Part shown: positions 8,654-17,302 of the stretch, piece after piece | How the letters are laid out: the number at the start of each line of letters is the position of its first letter | Position numbering within the stretch: position 1 is the stretch's first letter | From: an uncultured Candidatus Saccharibacteria bacterium | Lineage (GTDB): Bacteria > Patescibacteriota > Saccharimonadia > Saccharimonadales > Saccharimonadaceae | Direction: 5' to 3' | DNA length: 64,000 nt | Assembly (NCBI GenBank): GCA_948945085.1 | Contig: CARBGY010000004.1 | Location: 1 to 64,000, forward strand | Notes under the pieces: model-generated | Told to the model about the DNA's origin: nothing | The model's database searches: none | What the model saw: the letters and a program-made list of their open reading frames with translations, nothing else | Made by a program: the position numbers and the translations under genes

Positions 8654-10567
8654 TTATCCTAGATCTAACACGCTAATTTGGTTAACATTCATCGCCCCAC
8701 CCCTCGGCTCAACTTTACTATAATGTAGTGCATCACAGTTCGCAGCCAGGTGTCGTACGAATGCTGCCTGCCCAGCCTTAACATTATCCGCATTACCTTT
8801 CCAAGTTGCAAGTACTGGCTCCTCAAAAGCTCGCGAAAATGCAAAAGTTACCGGCCACGGAAAAGGAGAATTATGCATCACTTCGGTTAGATTTTTAGTC
8901 GCTTCCTTCGGTGCTTGTCCGCCACTCAAAAGCAGTACTCCAGCCATATATCTTGGCACTGCATGTTTCAAAATCGCCACTGTCGCCATTCCTACCTGCT
9001 CAGCCCCCGCCTGTACTTCGGCATCTTTACTGCTTCTCACCATGTTACATTTCAACAAGCAACCTGCCAGGTTGACATGTCGCTGCTCTAGTTTTTCAAA
9101 GACATTCACAAGTACCCTATCGAGTACCTCGGCATTTTTTTCAACCGGATAGTCCCCATCCGCCAAAATATCAACTTCTACAACCGGCACTAAGCCAACC
9201 AGCTGACATTCTTTCGCGAAACTTGCTAGCTCTTTTGCATTCTCTTCAACCGCGAAGTACCCAGGCTTATTCTCGGCGATCTCAAACGCTGCGCGCCATT
9301 TCGCAAACCGAAAACCATGATCGTACCATTTGCGAAGTTTTTCTGCTAGCCCATCCAACCCAAGCGTATGCATTTCGCCACCAACTTTCATTTCTGTCAG
9401 CCCCTGATCGGCCTTAATTCCCGGGATCACACCCCGCTCTGTCAAATATTCTAGTACGTGTTTATTGGCCGTTACTCTAAGTTTAGAATTTTCTTCCGAC
9501 AGAATCACTCCACTAATGCTCCCTTTGAGTTCTGGAGTTGTCAACATCATTCGGTAAAATTCCTCTCGCTTCTTTCGGCTATCAGGAATCTTGAATTTTG
9601 CTAGTCGTTTTGCAAAGCTACGTTCTGACTCGTCAATCGCTAAAATCCCTTTCCCTGAAGTCATTAGTGACCTAGTAATCAACTTTAAGTTTGCACGCTT
9701 TTCAAGTTCCTTCTTAACTAAATCTCTTAAGGCATCCGCCTTCAGACCACCTTCCAGTGTAGCATTCTCGGCATTCAATTTCGCCGACAAAAGAGCTTCC
9801 GTTGGTGTGCCTCCAGCAATAATAATTCCCAGCACCGTAGCAACAATTGTCGAATAGACTGTCAAATGCGTCATCATGTCGGCTCGATCAAGTATCCAGC
9901 TCTCTTCTGCATCTCCAAGTGATAACTTCCGCGGTGTAATATGACAAACCAACTGAGTATTCGGCTTATCAACTTCAATTACATCAACAATCTTTTCCTC
10001 AACATGTACTGGAGGTTCTTCCTCAACGAATAAAATATCCGCCATCTCCGCTAGTCTTTTCCCGGCCGGAGTATTTTTCTTCTCTGCATGTACTGCCAAC
10101 TTCGTTCCGTGCGAGAACTTCAAAAAGTTGTTTAGCTCGTCAACCAGTTTATTCGAAATCACGGTTGACCTATCAACCAAAATCCACTCCGGCGTCCCGT
10201 TTTTGCCCGCTGGCATAATCCATTCAGTTGCCTTTCGCTCTGATGGTACAAAATATGTAATTCCGCCCTTATGACTAAAAATGTAACGGTAATCTGCCGG
10301 ATCATCCGACCAAGAAATTTCACCCGCCTTCATTTCAGTTTTTGCATTGAGAATCCCCGCTTCGATCCCTAATTCATTCAAAACCGCCAACGAAACCGCC
10401 GCCCCACCAAATACGCTCGTTCGTCGATAAAAAGTATGAGCCGCTCCGTTAAAACCTAATTCTAGCCAACTAATCCCAGCCTCGTCTGTTTCAAAATCAT
10501 TCTGTCGCTCGTCCAGTTTTAAATAAACATCTTTCAGTACGTTCCCAATAATCAAAATCTTGCTCAT
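8654..10567 (-). CDS. PfkB-like sugar kinase domain fused to class I fructose-bisphosphate aldolase
   Basis: A 637-residue two-domain protein. Residues 1 to about 280 look like a PfkB/ribokinase fold (KILIIGNVLKDVYLKLDE, SVFGGAAVSLAVLNELG, and a late helix ATVLGIIIAGGTPTEALLSA). The usual PfkB signature DTxGAGD is not visible where it belongs (DRADMMTHLTVYSTIVATV), so kinase activity is doubtful. Residues about 295-637 are a class I aldolase: GILAIDESERSFAKRL, GIKADQGL, FAKWRAAFEI, PVVEVDIL and the Schiff-base lysine in CLLKCNMV. The joined activities, if both work, would make and split fructose-1,6-bisphosphate. TATAAT ends about 6 nt before the ATG (minus strand), so it is leaderless. Confidence 0.88.
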   Translation of the reverse strand: MSKILIIGNVLKDVYLKLDERQNDFETDEAGISWLELGFNGAAHTFYRRTSVFGGAAVSLAVLNELGIEAGILNAKTEMKAGEISWSDDPADYRYIFSHKGGITYFVPSERKATEWIMPAGKNGTPEWILVDRSTVISNKLVDELNNFLKFSHGTKLAVHAEKKNTPAGKRLAEMADILFVEEEPPVHVEEKIVDVIEVDKPNTQLVCHITPRKLSLGDAEESWILDRADMMTHLTVYSTIVATVLGIIIAGGTPTEALLSAKLNAENATLEGGLKADALRDLVKKELEKRANLKLITRSLMTSGKGILAIDESERSFAKRLAKFKIPDSRKKREEFYRMMLTTPELKGSISGVILSEENSKLRVTANKHVLEYLTERGVIPGIKADQGLTEMKVGGEMHTLGLDGLAEKLRKWYDHGFRFAKWRAAFEIAENKPGYFAVEENAKELASFAKECQLVGLVPVVEVDILADGDYPVEKNAEVLDRVLVNVFEKLEQRHVNLAGCLLKCNMVRSSKDAEVQAGAEQVGMATVAILKHAVPRYMAGVLLLSGGQAPKEATKNLTEVMHNSPFPWPVTFAFSRAFEEPVLATWKGNADNVKAGQAAFVRHLAANCDALHYSKVEPRGGAMNVNQISVLDLG

Positions 10568-10713
10568 GTTTACATTATAGCATACTTCTTTACTGCTAAA
10601 ATAACTTCCGCGACTCCATGCGGTTGTTTTATTTAGTAGCCCATGATATGATTTAGCTAAGGTGGTAACACCGAAATTTTTTATATCCAGAAAACATCAA
10701 AGGGAGGGATTAT

Positions 10714-11541
10714 ATGAATCTGGATCATCGCAACTTACAAACTAAAGAATGTAAAGAGTTATGCGTCGTGCTCTATTTTAAAGTGCTTTATGAAATAGCT
10801 TGTGAGTTCACCTGTACCGGTGGGGAAGTAGCAAAAATCCCCCAACACTACGATCGACTTTGGGCGGATCAACTTTTTGAAATTCTAACACGTCGCCAGG
10901 CTTTTGGTTCGTGCGTCGATTTTCACGATGTGGCTCCATTACTTAATCGAGAAATTATTGCCCTGTTTTGCCTCGCAGATGATATTCTTATGGCTTCATC
11001 ATATGAATTTATCCTGCGTAATCAGGTTGAAGAGTTAGTTACTGCCCCAAAAACAAACGCTAACCGACTATTAAAAAACCGGTTAACCACCGCTAGTCAA
11101 AAACTTCGCCGGGTTCGCTGTAATACTTTCCAAAAGCTTGCTTACGGCGACGAAGTTCCTAATTCGATGCGGTTGATGTGGCAGCGCGTGTTTAAGAATC
11201 ATCACGAGATATTAGGCAGAGAGCTAGAGGAACGATGCGCAGACTTAATTATCGCACTTCGTACTGCGCCAATTGTCTATGAATATCTACCACGCAGCCC
11301 TGGCTCTCGTCCTGCTGTTCTTTCCCGTCTTGTTAAGCGATATCGTTCGGATATCGATAACTGCGTCCAGAAGGAACTTGGTTCTGACTTGGGGGGGGTA
11401 TTTAATCAAGTCCATCTAGAACATTCTTATTCTTCTCACGCTCTGGGTGTTACGCCCAGAGCTTCTTTTGTCTTAAGTACTATCAAAATGTCTGCCGGCA
11501 ACACCGACAGACAAAAAGCAAACCTACAATCTACACCCTAA
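10714..11541 (+). CDS. Uncharacterised soluble protein with a G8 tract near its 3' end
   Basis: 275 residues as read, not a family I recognise; no signal peptide or membrane span, with many Arg, Leu and Cys. Its leader has TATGAT, a GGTG-GTAA-CACC stem-loop, and AGGGAGGG before the ATG. Two things suggest the annotated end is wrong or variable. A run of eight G at about 11391-11398 sits before the last ~48 codons, and a full terminator (11440-11469) lies inside the reading frame. Removing one G would stop the frame at about 11418, adding one would stop it just after the tract; either would put the stop before the terminator. The 3' end as read overlaps rpmA by 4 nt. Confidence 0.65.
   Translation: MNLDHRNLQTKECKELCVVLYFKVLYEIACEFTCTGGEVAKIPQHYDRLWADQLFEILTRRQAFGSCVDFHDVAPLLNREIIALFCLADDILMASSYEFILRNQVEELVTAPKTNANRLLKNRLTTASQKLRRVRCNTFQKLAYGDEVPNSMRLMWQRVFKNHHEILGRELEERCADLIIALRTAPIVYEYLPRSPGSRPAVLSRLVKRYRSDIDNCVQKELGSDLGGVFNQVHLEHSYSSHALGVTPRASFVLSTIKMSAGNTDRQKANLQSTP
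11440..11469 (+). terminator. Terminator inside the tail of the upstream reading frame
   Basis: GCTCTGGG / CCCAGAGC with a 7-nt loop followed by TTCTTTT. It lies about 70 nt before the stop codon of the gene read at 10714-11541. Confidence 0.75.
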
Positions 11542-11810
11542 CGCACTTCAACGCGCACGCGTGGCACACTCTTGCCCGAGAAGTGACACTTTTTTGTCTT
11601 CACGAAGGTAACCACACCATCTTTTGCGGCATGGATTGTGAAGTTACGGCTCATATAAGTTCCCGGACCAGCAATTTTAGTCGCACCAGTTTGGCGCACC
11701 AAAACCTCACCATTACGGACCTTTTGTCCACCAAATCTCTTTACACCAAGCCTCTGCCCAGCATTATTGTGTATATTCTTAGCGGTACCGCCAGCTTTGA
11801 CATGTGACAT
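11538..11810 (-). CDS. rpmA: Ribosomal protein bL27
   Basis: A 90-residue bL27, a large-subunit protein near the peptidyl-transferase centre. It begins MSHVKAGGTAKNIHNN and contains QRLGVKRFGGQKV, IVRQ-type VLVRQTGATK and a GPGTYMSRN loop, then DGVVTFVKTKK. The N terminus starts directly at the functional residues, with no cleaved Firmicutes-type extension. It starts 1 nt after the stop of the methyltransferase gene upstream, whose end supplies AAGGAA as ribosome-binding site, so the two are co-transcribed. Confidence 0.97.
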   Translation of the reverse strand: MSHVKAGGTAKNIHNNAGQRLGVKRFGGQKVRNGEVLVRQTGATKIAGPGTYMSRNFTIHAAKDGVVTFVKTKKCHFSGKSVPRVRVEVR

Positions 11811-11811
11811 A

Positions 11812-12948
11812 CTATTTTTTCCTTAAAACTATTATTTCTCTGGCAACAATCTGCTTCTCGCGATGATATAGCAGATCTCTCTGTCCCAGATTTCTAAAAC
11901 TCTCTACATTATAGCTCAGATTTTCTATTTCGTCAAGGAAATTCAGCCGCTCATATTCACCGTTCGGTCGCAACCAAGCTGGTACTGCTATTACGACCGG
12001 CGTTCCCACTTTAGTCTGCCTAGCCAGATTTTTCAAAAAACCCAAAATTATCCCTTTACATTCTTGTTTAGCTGTTTTTAGTTTAATTTCTGTTGGCGGC
12101 ATCGACATCGGTGGCCCCAGATAAGTTTCGCAGGCCACCAAGTCAATCGGCTGTTGCCACTCATGATTCATCGCGTCACCCTGAACGATGTCATGTTCGA
12201 ATGTTTCAACCGTTTGGCTCTGTTCTAGGATGCGACTTTTGTTCTGACTTAACCATACTAAGTTCTTCTTTGTATATTCAATCATTCTCTCACTTAAATC
12301 TGAGCCCTTTACCTGATAACCCATTAAAAGCCCCTCCTGTAGCACTACACCAGTTCCACAAAACGGATCGAGTAAATAGCTTTCTTTTGGCAAATTCCCG
12401 CACAAATTAATCAGAATCTGCGCTAATTTTGGTGGCAACATCCCGACTTTTGCGTCACGCGCTGGTCTTGCTTGATCTCGCTCAACATATGCGTCAATAT
12501 TCTGAACTTGCAGAACTCTATAGTAACGCTTTCCAAATTTGATCAGCTCCAACTTATTCTCTGACCACAACTTATTATGAAAACTTGTTGCACTCGAAAG
12601 GGCTGGTTCTTTGTTTGGTACTACCCTTACGCTCTGTCCATTTTTAATTAAAAATCTTTTCAACTTCAAGGCCTCACCTTGAGCTTTAAAGGCTGTAGCT
12701 CCTTTTGAATAATCTGAAACCCCTAATGTTATCTTATTAGTTTTAGGTAAAGTCCTCAAAAACCCCTGAATTGGTCCATCAATTTTTGTCGCAATTTTTT
12801 GTGTCCCTCCTAAACGCTTAACGTCTGGAAGTTTATCGGACTCGAACTCTGCTAACTCGTCAGATAGTGGTATAACATCGCCAAAAAGTGCTTCCAGCTC
12901 CGCGAGCGAAATTTTCGGCTGTCGCCCCAGCACGGCAAGATATCTCAT
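11812..12948 (-). CDS. Trm11/TrmG10-like SAM-dependent RNA methyltransferase
   Basis: 378 residues. The first ~170 look like a THUMP-type RNA-binding region; the methyltransferase core starts about residue 190 with the SAM motif LLDPFCGTGVVLQEG and GSDLSERMIEY. The catalytic motif IV, usually DPPYG, reads ETYLGPPM here. The family methylates guanine N2 in tRNA (position 10) or acts on rRNA; the altered motif leaves the exact target open. TATAAT lies about 9 nt before the ATG on the minus strand with no Shine-Dalgarno. It leads a two-gene unit with rpmA. Confidence 0.82.
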   Translation of the reverse strand: MRYLAVLGRQPKISLAELEALFGDVIPLSDELAEFESDKLPDVKRLGGTQKIATKIDGPIQGFLRTLPKTNKITLGVSDYSKGATAFKAQGEALKLKRFLIKNGQSVRVVPNKEPALSSATSFHNKLWSENKLELIKFGKRYYRVLQVQNIDAYVERDQARPARDAKVGMLPPKLAQILINLCGNLPKESYLLDPFCGTGVVLQEGLLMGYQVKGSDLSERMIEYTKKNLVWLSQNKSRILEQSQTVETFEHDIVQGDAMNHEWQQPIDLVACETYLGPPMSMPPTEIKLKTAKQECKGIILGFLKNLARQTKVGTPVVIAVPAWLRPNGEYERLNFLDEIENLSYNVESFRNLGQRDLLYHREKQIVAREIIVLRKK

Positions 12949-13106
12949 ACTCTTCTAATTATACATAATTTTCTGCCTAAATAGAAGCTAAAAAACAATC
13001 CACCCACAACTTAAAAATATATTTCAAAATATGTCTAACCTAGCTGAAGTTTTCGATTTTTAAATCATCTGGTTTTCAAGTCGGAGAGTTATGTTATAAT
13101 GTTTCT

Positions 13107-14201
13107 ATGGCAAAATCAAACGATATAAAACCAAAAAAGTTCAAAATTTCCTTTCGCACTATTCTTTCGATCTTAACTTTCGTTTTAATTATCTATGTAG
13201 TTTATGAAAACTGGAGCGATATTACTGAAGCAATTCGACATCTTGGTGAAACTAATATTTTCGTACTACTTTTACTTATCCCCGAACAACTTTTCATGTA
13301 CTACTGTTGTGGCCAAATGTTTTTTTCCTACATGGCCGCAAAAAAAGACGCCCAAAAGATTTCTCCGTGGACTTTAATGCGCGTTTCGCTCGAACTCAAC
13401 TTCGTGAATCATGCTGTTCCAGCCGGCGGGCTTGGCGGGCTTGGCTATATTACATGGCGACTAAAACCGTTCGGTGCTACTGCCGGACAATCCAGCTTTA
13501 TGTATGTTCTTCGCTACATTATTACCATTTGCGCAAACCAAGCCCAAACTATCGTCGCCATCCTCTTCCTTCTAATCTTTGGTACTGTTCCGTCTAGTGG
13601 TTCGTGGGTGATTTGGGTAACCGCCCTTTTAAGCGTTGGCATCATTGCTGCCATTGCCACAATCATTATTATTGCTAGTAGTAAAAAGCGTATTGATTGG
13701 TTTGCTAAAGTTGCCACTAACTTCACCAACTGGCTAGTTAAAACAGTTACTTTGGGGCATAAAACCGATTTTCTAAAACGAGAAACTGTCGATAAATATC
13801 TTGGCGACATTCACGATGATCTTACAACGGCACGCAAACATAAGAAAATGCTCATCCATCCAATCCTTTGGGGAATCCTCTATAGTTTTCTTGAAATTGC
13901 TACCTACTGGATCGTAGCAATGAGTCTCGGTCACCCAGAAATCCTCCCTCAGATCATGATTGGTGAAGCTATTGGCTCGGTTATGGGCGCAATTGTGCCT
14001 TATGGTCTCTACGAACTTGGTATGGTCGGGATCATGGCGAGCCTCGGAGTTGATGCTGGACTTTCTGCCTTAGTTGTCTTAATGACGCGCGTAATTGTCC
14101 TTGCCAGCACAATTATTAGTGGGTATGGTTTTTACCAACACTCTATTTCCAAGATTGGTCGCAAAGAAAAAGCCCAAATCGAAGATGACAACCGAAGTTA
14201 A
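13107..14201 (+). CDS. Lysylphosphatidylglycerol synthase TM-region-like (UPF0104/AglD) membrane protein
   Basis: A 364-residue polytopic protein with about eight hydrophobic segments and the signature of the LPG synthase/flippase-like family: VNHAVPAGGLGGLGYITWRL (about 98-117) and a C-terminal GEAIGSVMGAIVPYGLYELG. Members move or modify lipid-linked substrates; without the C-terminal aminoacyl-transferase domain of MprF, a flippase-like role is more likely. ATGTTATAAT ends 7 nt before the ATG, so it is leaderless. Its end overlaps the start of xseA by 17 nt. Confidence 0.88.
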   Translation: MAKSNDIKPKKFKISFRTILSILTFVLIIYVVYENWSDITEAIRHLGETNIFVLLLLIPEQLFMYYCCGQMFFSYMAAKKDAQKISPWTLMRVSLELNFVNHAVPAGGLGGLGYITWRLKPFGATAGQSSFMYVLRYIITICANQAQTIVAILFLLIFGTVPSSGSWVIWVTALLSVGIIAAIATIIIIASSKKRIDWFAKVATNFTNWLVKTVTLGHKTDFLKRETVDKYLGDIHDDLTTARKHKKMLIHPILWGILYSFLEIATYWIVAMSLGHPEILPQIMIGEAIGSVMGAIVPYGLYELGMVGIMASLGVDAGLSALVVLMTRVIVLASTIISGYGFYQHSISKIGRKEKAQIEDDNRS

Positions 14202-15279
14202 GTTTACTGTTTCTGAATTTATTGATATTTGTAATCAGTCCCTTGAATATGCTTTTTCTGGCATCATCGTTGAAGGTGAGGTTGCAAGTTTTAAAGTGAA
14301 CCAAAACAAATGGGTCTTTTTTGACCTTAAGGAAGGCGACAGTAGCATCGGCTGTTTTATGAGTGTCTATCAGCTAGGCATTCCACTCTCCGATGGGATG
14401 AAGATTCGTGTCCGTGCCGTCCCAAAGTTAACCCGCTGGGGTAAGTTTTCTCTTACGGTGCAAGCTGTTATGCCAGTTGGCGAGGGAACGATTAAGAAAA
14501 GCTTCGAGCTTCTTAAACAAAAGTTAACTGCCGAAGGTCTTTTCGATTCAACAAAAAAACTCCCTATCCCAGACAATTTAACGAAAATCGGCGTTATCTC
14601 TTCTACGGCTGCTGCCGGCTACATTGATTTTTTAAGAATTCTTGACAATCGCTGGGGTGGCATGAAAGTCAGCACTATCAATACCCAAGTACAAGGCCTA
14701 GCCGCTGTTGAACAAATTATTCGTGCGCTCGAATATTTTAACAATCAAAGCAATGTTGAAATTATTGCCCTAATTCGTGGTGGCGGTAGCGCCGATGATC
14801 TTTCCATTTTTAATGATGAACGTCTCGTTCGAGCTATTGTAGCTAGTAAGATCCCAGTCATAACTGGTATCGGTCATGAAGTTGATGAAAGTTTGGCCGA
14901 TCTCGCTGCTGACATCCGTGCCTCAACTCCTTCCAATGCTGCTGAACGTCTTACTTCCGATCGCGAAGCCGTGATGCGCCAAGTTCAAATCCGCATCGAA
15001 CAAATTAAAGGACAATTATTAAATACTATTAATAATGCCGAAAATAAAACCACGCTTCAGGTTAAAGATCTTAAAAATCAATTAAAGCAACAAATTGAGC
15101 GCCGCTCTCAACACCTTAATGAAACTGCTCGTGTTTTAGAATCGCTAAATCCTGAAGGCGTATTACGTCGTGGTTACGCTATTGTTACTGGCAAACTCTC
15201 TCCCGGCTCTGAGATTACAATTTTAACTACAAAACAAACTTTAACTGCGGAGGTTATCCATGTCCAAGAACGTAACTAA
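14185..15279 (+). CDS. xseA: Exodeoxyribonuclease VII large subunit
   Basis: 364 residues, shorter than the usual 400-450. It degrades single-stranded DNA in repair. The N-terminal OB fold has GEVASFKVNQNKWVFFDLKE; the catalytic domain has IGVISSTAAAGYIDFLRIL, IIALIRGGGSADDLSIFND, VITGIGHEVDESLADLAAD and RASTPSNAAE; a coiled coil follows, then a short C-terminal VLRRGYAIVT. I start it at 14185 (MTTEVKFTVSEF), within the end of the previous gene; upstream in-frame codons belong to that gene's region. Confidence 0.95.
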   Translation: MTTEVKFTVSEFIDICNQSLEYAFSGIIVEGEVASFKVNQNKWVFFDLKEGDSSIGCFMSVYQLGIPLSDGMKIRVRAVPKLTRWGKFSLTVQAVMPVGEGTIKKSFELLKQKLTAEGLFDSTKKLPIPDNLTKIGVISSTAAAGYIDFLRILDNRWGGMKVSTINTQVQGLAAVEQIIRALEYFNNQSNVEIIALIRGGGSADDLSIFNDERLVRAIVASKIPVITGIGHEVDESLADLAADIRASTPSNAAERLTSDREAVMRQVQIRIEQIKGQLLNTINNAENKTTLQVKDLKNQLKQQIERRSQHLNETARVLESLNPEGVLRRGYAIVTGKLSPGSEITILTTKQTLTAEVIHVQERN

Positions 15280-15484
15280 AGATTCTAAGGAGTCGCAAGT
15301 TTCTATCGAAAGCAAAATTCGCCACCTCGATGAAATGGTGGAATGGTTTTATAGTGAAAATTTTTCGCTCGACGAAGCTATTAGCCATTACGAAAAGTCT
15401 GTCCAGCTCGCCTCCGAGATTAAACAAGATCTTACTAAACTTAAAAACCAAGTTGAAGTTATTGCGGACTTCACAAAAAGCTAA
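15260..15484 (+). CDS. xseB: Exodeoxyribonuclease VII small subunit
   Basis: 74 residues, normal length. The conserved core is ESKIRHLDEMVEWFYSEN and LDEAISHYEKSVQLASEI, forming two helices that bind the XseA coiled coil. It overlaps xseA by 20 nt and has GCGGAGG 10 nt before its ATG, a typical coupled pair. Confidence 0.94.
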   Translation: MSKNVTKDSKESQVSIESKIRHLDEMVEWFYSENFSLDEAISHYEKSVQLASEIKQDLTKLKNQVEVIADFTKS

Positions 15485-15548
15485 TTCAACTAACTGTTTT
15501 TTGTAGAAATTCTTTGCAGAAAACTACAATATGGAATATAATTAACTT

Positions 15549-16511
15549 ATGCAGAATCAACCCCCTCTTACTGGTGCTAGTCCAAACCCGTCTAGCCCAC
15601 CAACCCCAACACCGGCTGGAGCTAACCCAGCCCTAGATCCGGCTCTGGCTACTAATGTCGCTATGCAGCCGTCATCAACCACTCCGACTAATCCTGTTCA
15701 GGTCCCCGCCTCCAATGGTCCAACTTTACCTCCTGTAACCCCCAGCCCGTATACACTATCTGGTACACCGAGCGTTGTTGAGCCAGTTGCCACCCCGGGA
15801 TTCGGACCCGCTGCTCCTGGCCAAGTTCCGACTAAAACCACCAACACCGTAGCTTCCGCTCCCGATCCATTTGCGAAGCCTCGCCACAGCATAATCGAAA
15901 CCATTATTCTTATCATCGTGAGTCTTATTGCTGTGACATTTGTAGGACTTTTCATTTGGAAATATCTCGAATGGGATAATGTTAAAACCGACGTCGATGG
16001 CCAGATTGATGTAGCTGTCGCAATGGCAATCGCCGAAAATACTACCAAACTCGAAAACGAGTTTTCTGAACGCGAAAAGTATCCATATAAGACCTTTAGC
16101 GGGCCAACCGATTATGGTAGTCTCAGTTTTGAATATCCTAAAACTTGGAATGTTTACATCGCCAAAGATGCCGCAAATGGCGGTGACTTTGAGGCTTACT
16201 TTAATCCTGGCGAAGTCCAACCAATCGGTAACGACACAATCAATTCATTGCGAGTAACAATTCGTGATGCCGCCTTTGATTCCGTGGTAAAAAGTTACGA
16301 TAGTAACTTACGTAATGGTAAGCTATCTGTCGTTACTCGAAACGTGGGGAGCGCAGTTGCGAACGTTTACACTGGTGAAATCCGTAGTAACGTTCGAGGT
16401 ATCGTTGCCATATTTAAGCTTCGTGATAAAACCGTCCTTCTTCAGACTGATGCCGAGCTTTTCTCTGCTGAGTTCTATAAAATCCTTGATACTGTTACCT
16501 TCGTTGAATAA
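15549..16511 (+). CDS. Pro/Thr-rich membrane protein with an extracytoplasmic domain
   Basis: 320 residues. About 110 N-terminal residues are rich in Pro, Thr, Ala and Asn and predicted disordered. One membrane span follows (about 117-138, TIILIIVSLIAVTFVGLFIW). The remaining ~180 residues outside the membrane contain YGSLSFEYPKTWNVYI, a pattern seen in PsbP-like/lipoprotein domains. Function unknown. TATAAT ends about 8 nt before the ATG with no Shine-Dalgarno. It lies between xseB and a two-component system. Confidence 0.78.
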   Translation: MQNQPPLTGASPNPSSPPTPTPAGANPALDPALATNVAMQPSSTTPTNPVQVPASNGPTLPPVTPSPYTLSGTPSVVEPVATPGFGPAAPGQVPTKTTNTVASAPDPFAKPRHSIIETIILIIVSLIAVTFVGLFIWKYLEWDNVKTDVDGQIDVAVAMAIAENTTKLENEFSEREKYPYKTFSGPTDYGSLSFEYPKTWNVYIAKDAANGGDFEAYFNPGEVQPIGNDTINSLRVTIRDAAFDSVVKSYDSNLRNGKLSVVTRNVGSAVANVYTGEIRSNVRGIVAIFKLRDKTVLLQTDAELFSAEFYKILDTVTFVE

Positions 16512-16566
16512 ACTTTTAGTACTAAACTGTTGCTTCTAGTTTGAACAGTCATGTTATAATGAAGTT

Positions 16567-17253
16567 ATGTCAGTGGAGGTTAATGGTATTTTGGTCGCTG
16601 CGCATGAGTTAAAAGCACCACTTAGTCTCATGCGTCAGCTAGCCCTCGCGCTAGAAATTGCCCCAGACGAGCTAACGCGCCAGTCTCTTGAGCGTCAGCT
16701 CGTCGAGGTTTCCGATCGCGCTCTGCGTCAGGTCAACGATTTATCTAAAATTGCTCGGCTAGAGGATGGACTATTTGTAACGGAACCAGTAAGCGTCCGT
16801 GGTGTCTGCGATTCGGTTATGAGGGAAATGCGCACTTGCTTTAATTTTGAGCATCGCGCTATCAGCATGCATTATACAAATAAATCTCGGCTAGCCATCG
16901 CAAATCGTGATTTACTTTATAGTATTGTTTATAATTTTTGTACTAATGCTTTGCGCTACTCTGATTTGCAAACTACTAGTTCGCTTTCCGTTAGTGATCA
17001 TCAAGACAAGATCCGCATTGGTGTTCGTGACTATGGCCCAGCTCTTCCGACCGCAATTTGGCGAGAATTCCAGAATGGGCGCCTTTCTGGACCCACTTCA
17101 ATCGCTATGCGCCCTGGCAGCTCGGGGCTTGGTCTCTACATCGTCTCCGAGTTCGCCCATTATATGCATGCTCAAATCGGCGCTGTTCGTCATCGTGACG
17201 GTACGAGTTTTTTTATTGAACTTCCAGTTTCAAAACAGGCGACTCTGTTGTAA
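16567..17253 (+). CDS. Soluble sensor histidine kinase
   Basis: 228 residues with no membrane span and no recognisable sensor domain. The dimerisation/phospho-acceptor helix begins at once with AAHELKAPL (His13). The ATPase part has the N box DLLYSIVYNFCTNALRYS, G1 VRDYGPALP and G2 GSSGLGLYIVSEF. It probably phosphorylates the receiver encoded 50 nt downstream. TTATAAT lies about 7 nt before the ATG (leaderless). Its input is unknown; a kinase this small must sense through a partner or through intracellular cues. Confidence 0.9.
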   Translation: MSVEVNGILVAAHELKAPLSLMRQLALALEIAPDELTRQSLERQLVEVSDRALRQVNDLSKIARLEDGLFVTEPVSVRGVCDSVMREMRTCFNFEHRAISMHYTNKSRLAIANRDLLYSIVYNFCTNALRYSDLQTTSSLSVSDHQDKIRIGVRDYGPALPTAIWREFQNGRLSGPTSIAMRPGSSGLGLYIVSEFAHYMHAQIGAVRHRDGTSFFIELPVSKQATLL

Positions 17254-17302
17254 GATAGGAGTAATTATACCCTAATGTGGAGTTTTATAGTATAATATAT
17301 AT

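Noticed and set aside
12093..12410. Antisense open frame in the methyltransferase gene
   Set aside because: Complement of a conserved methyltransferase; no start signals.
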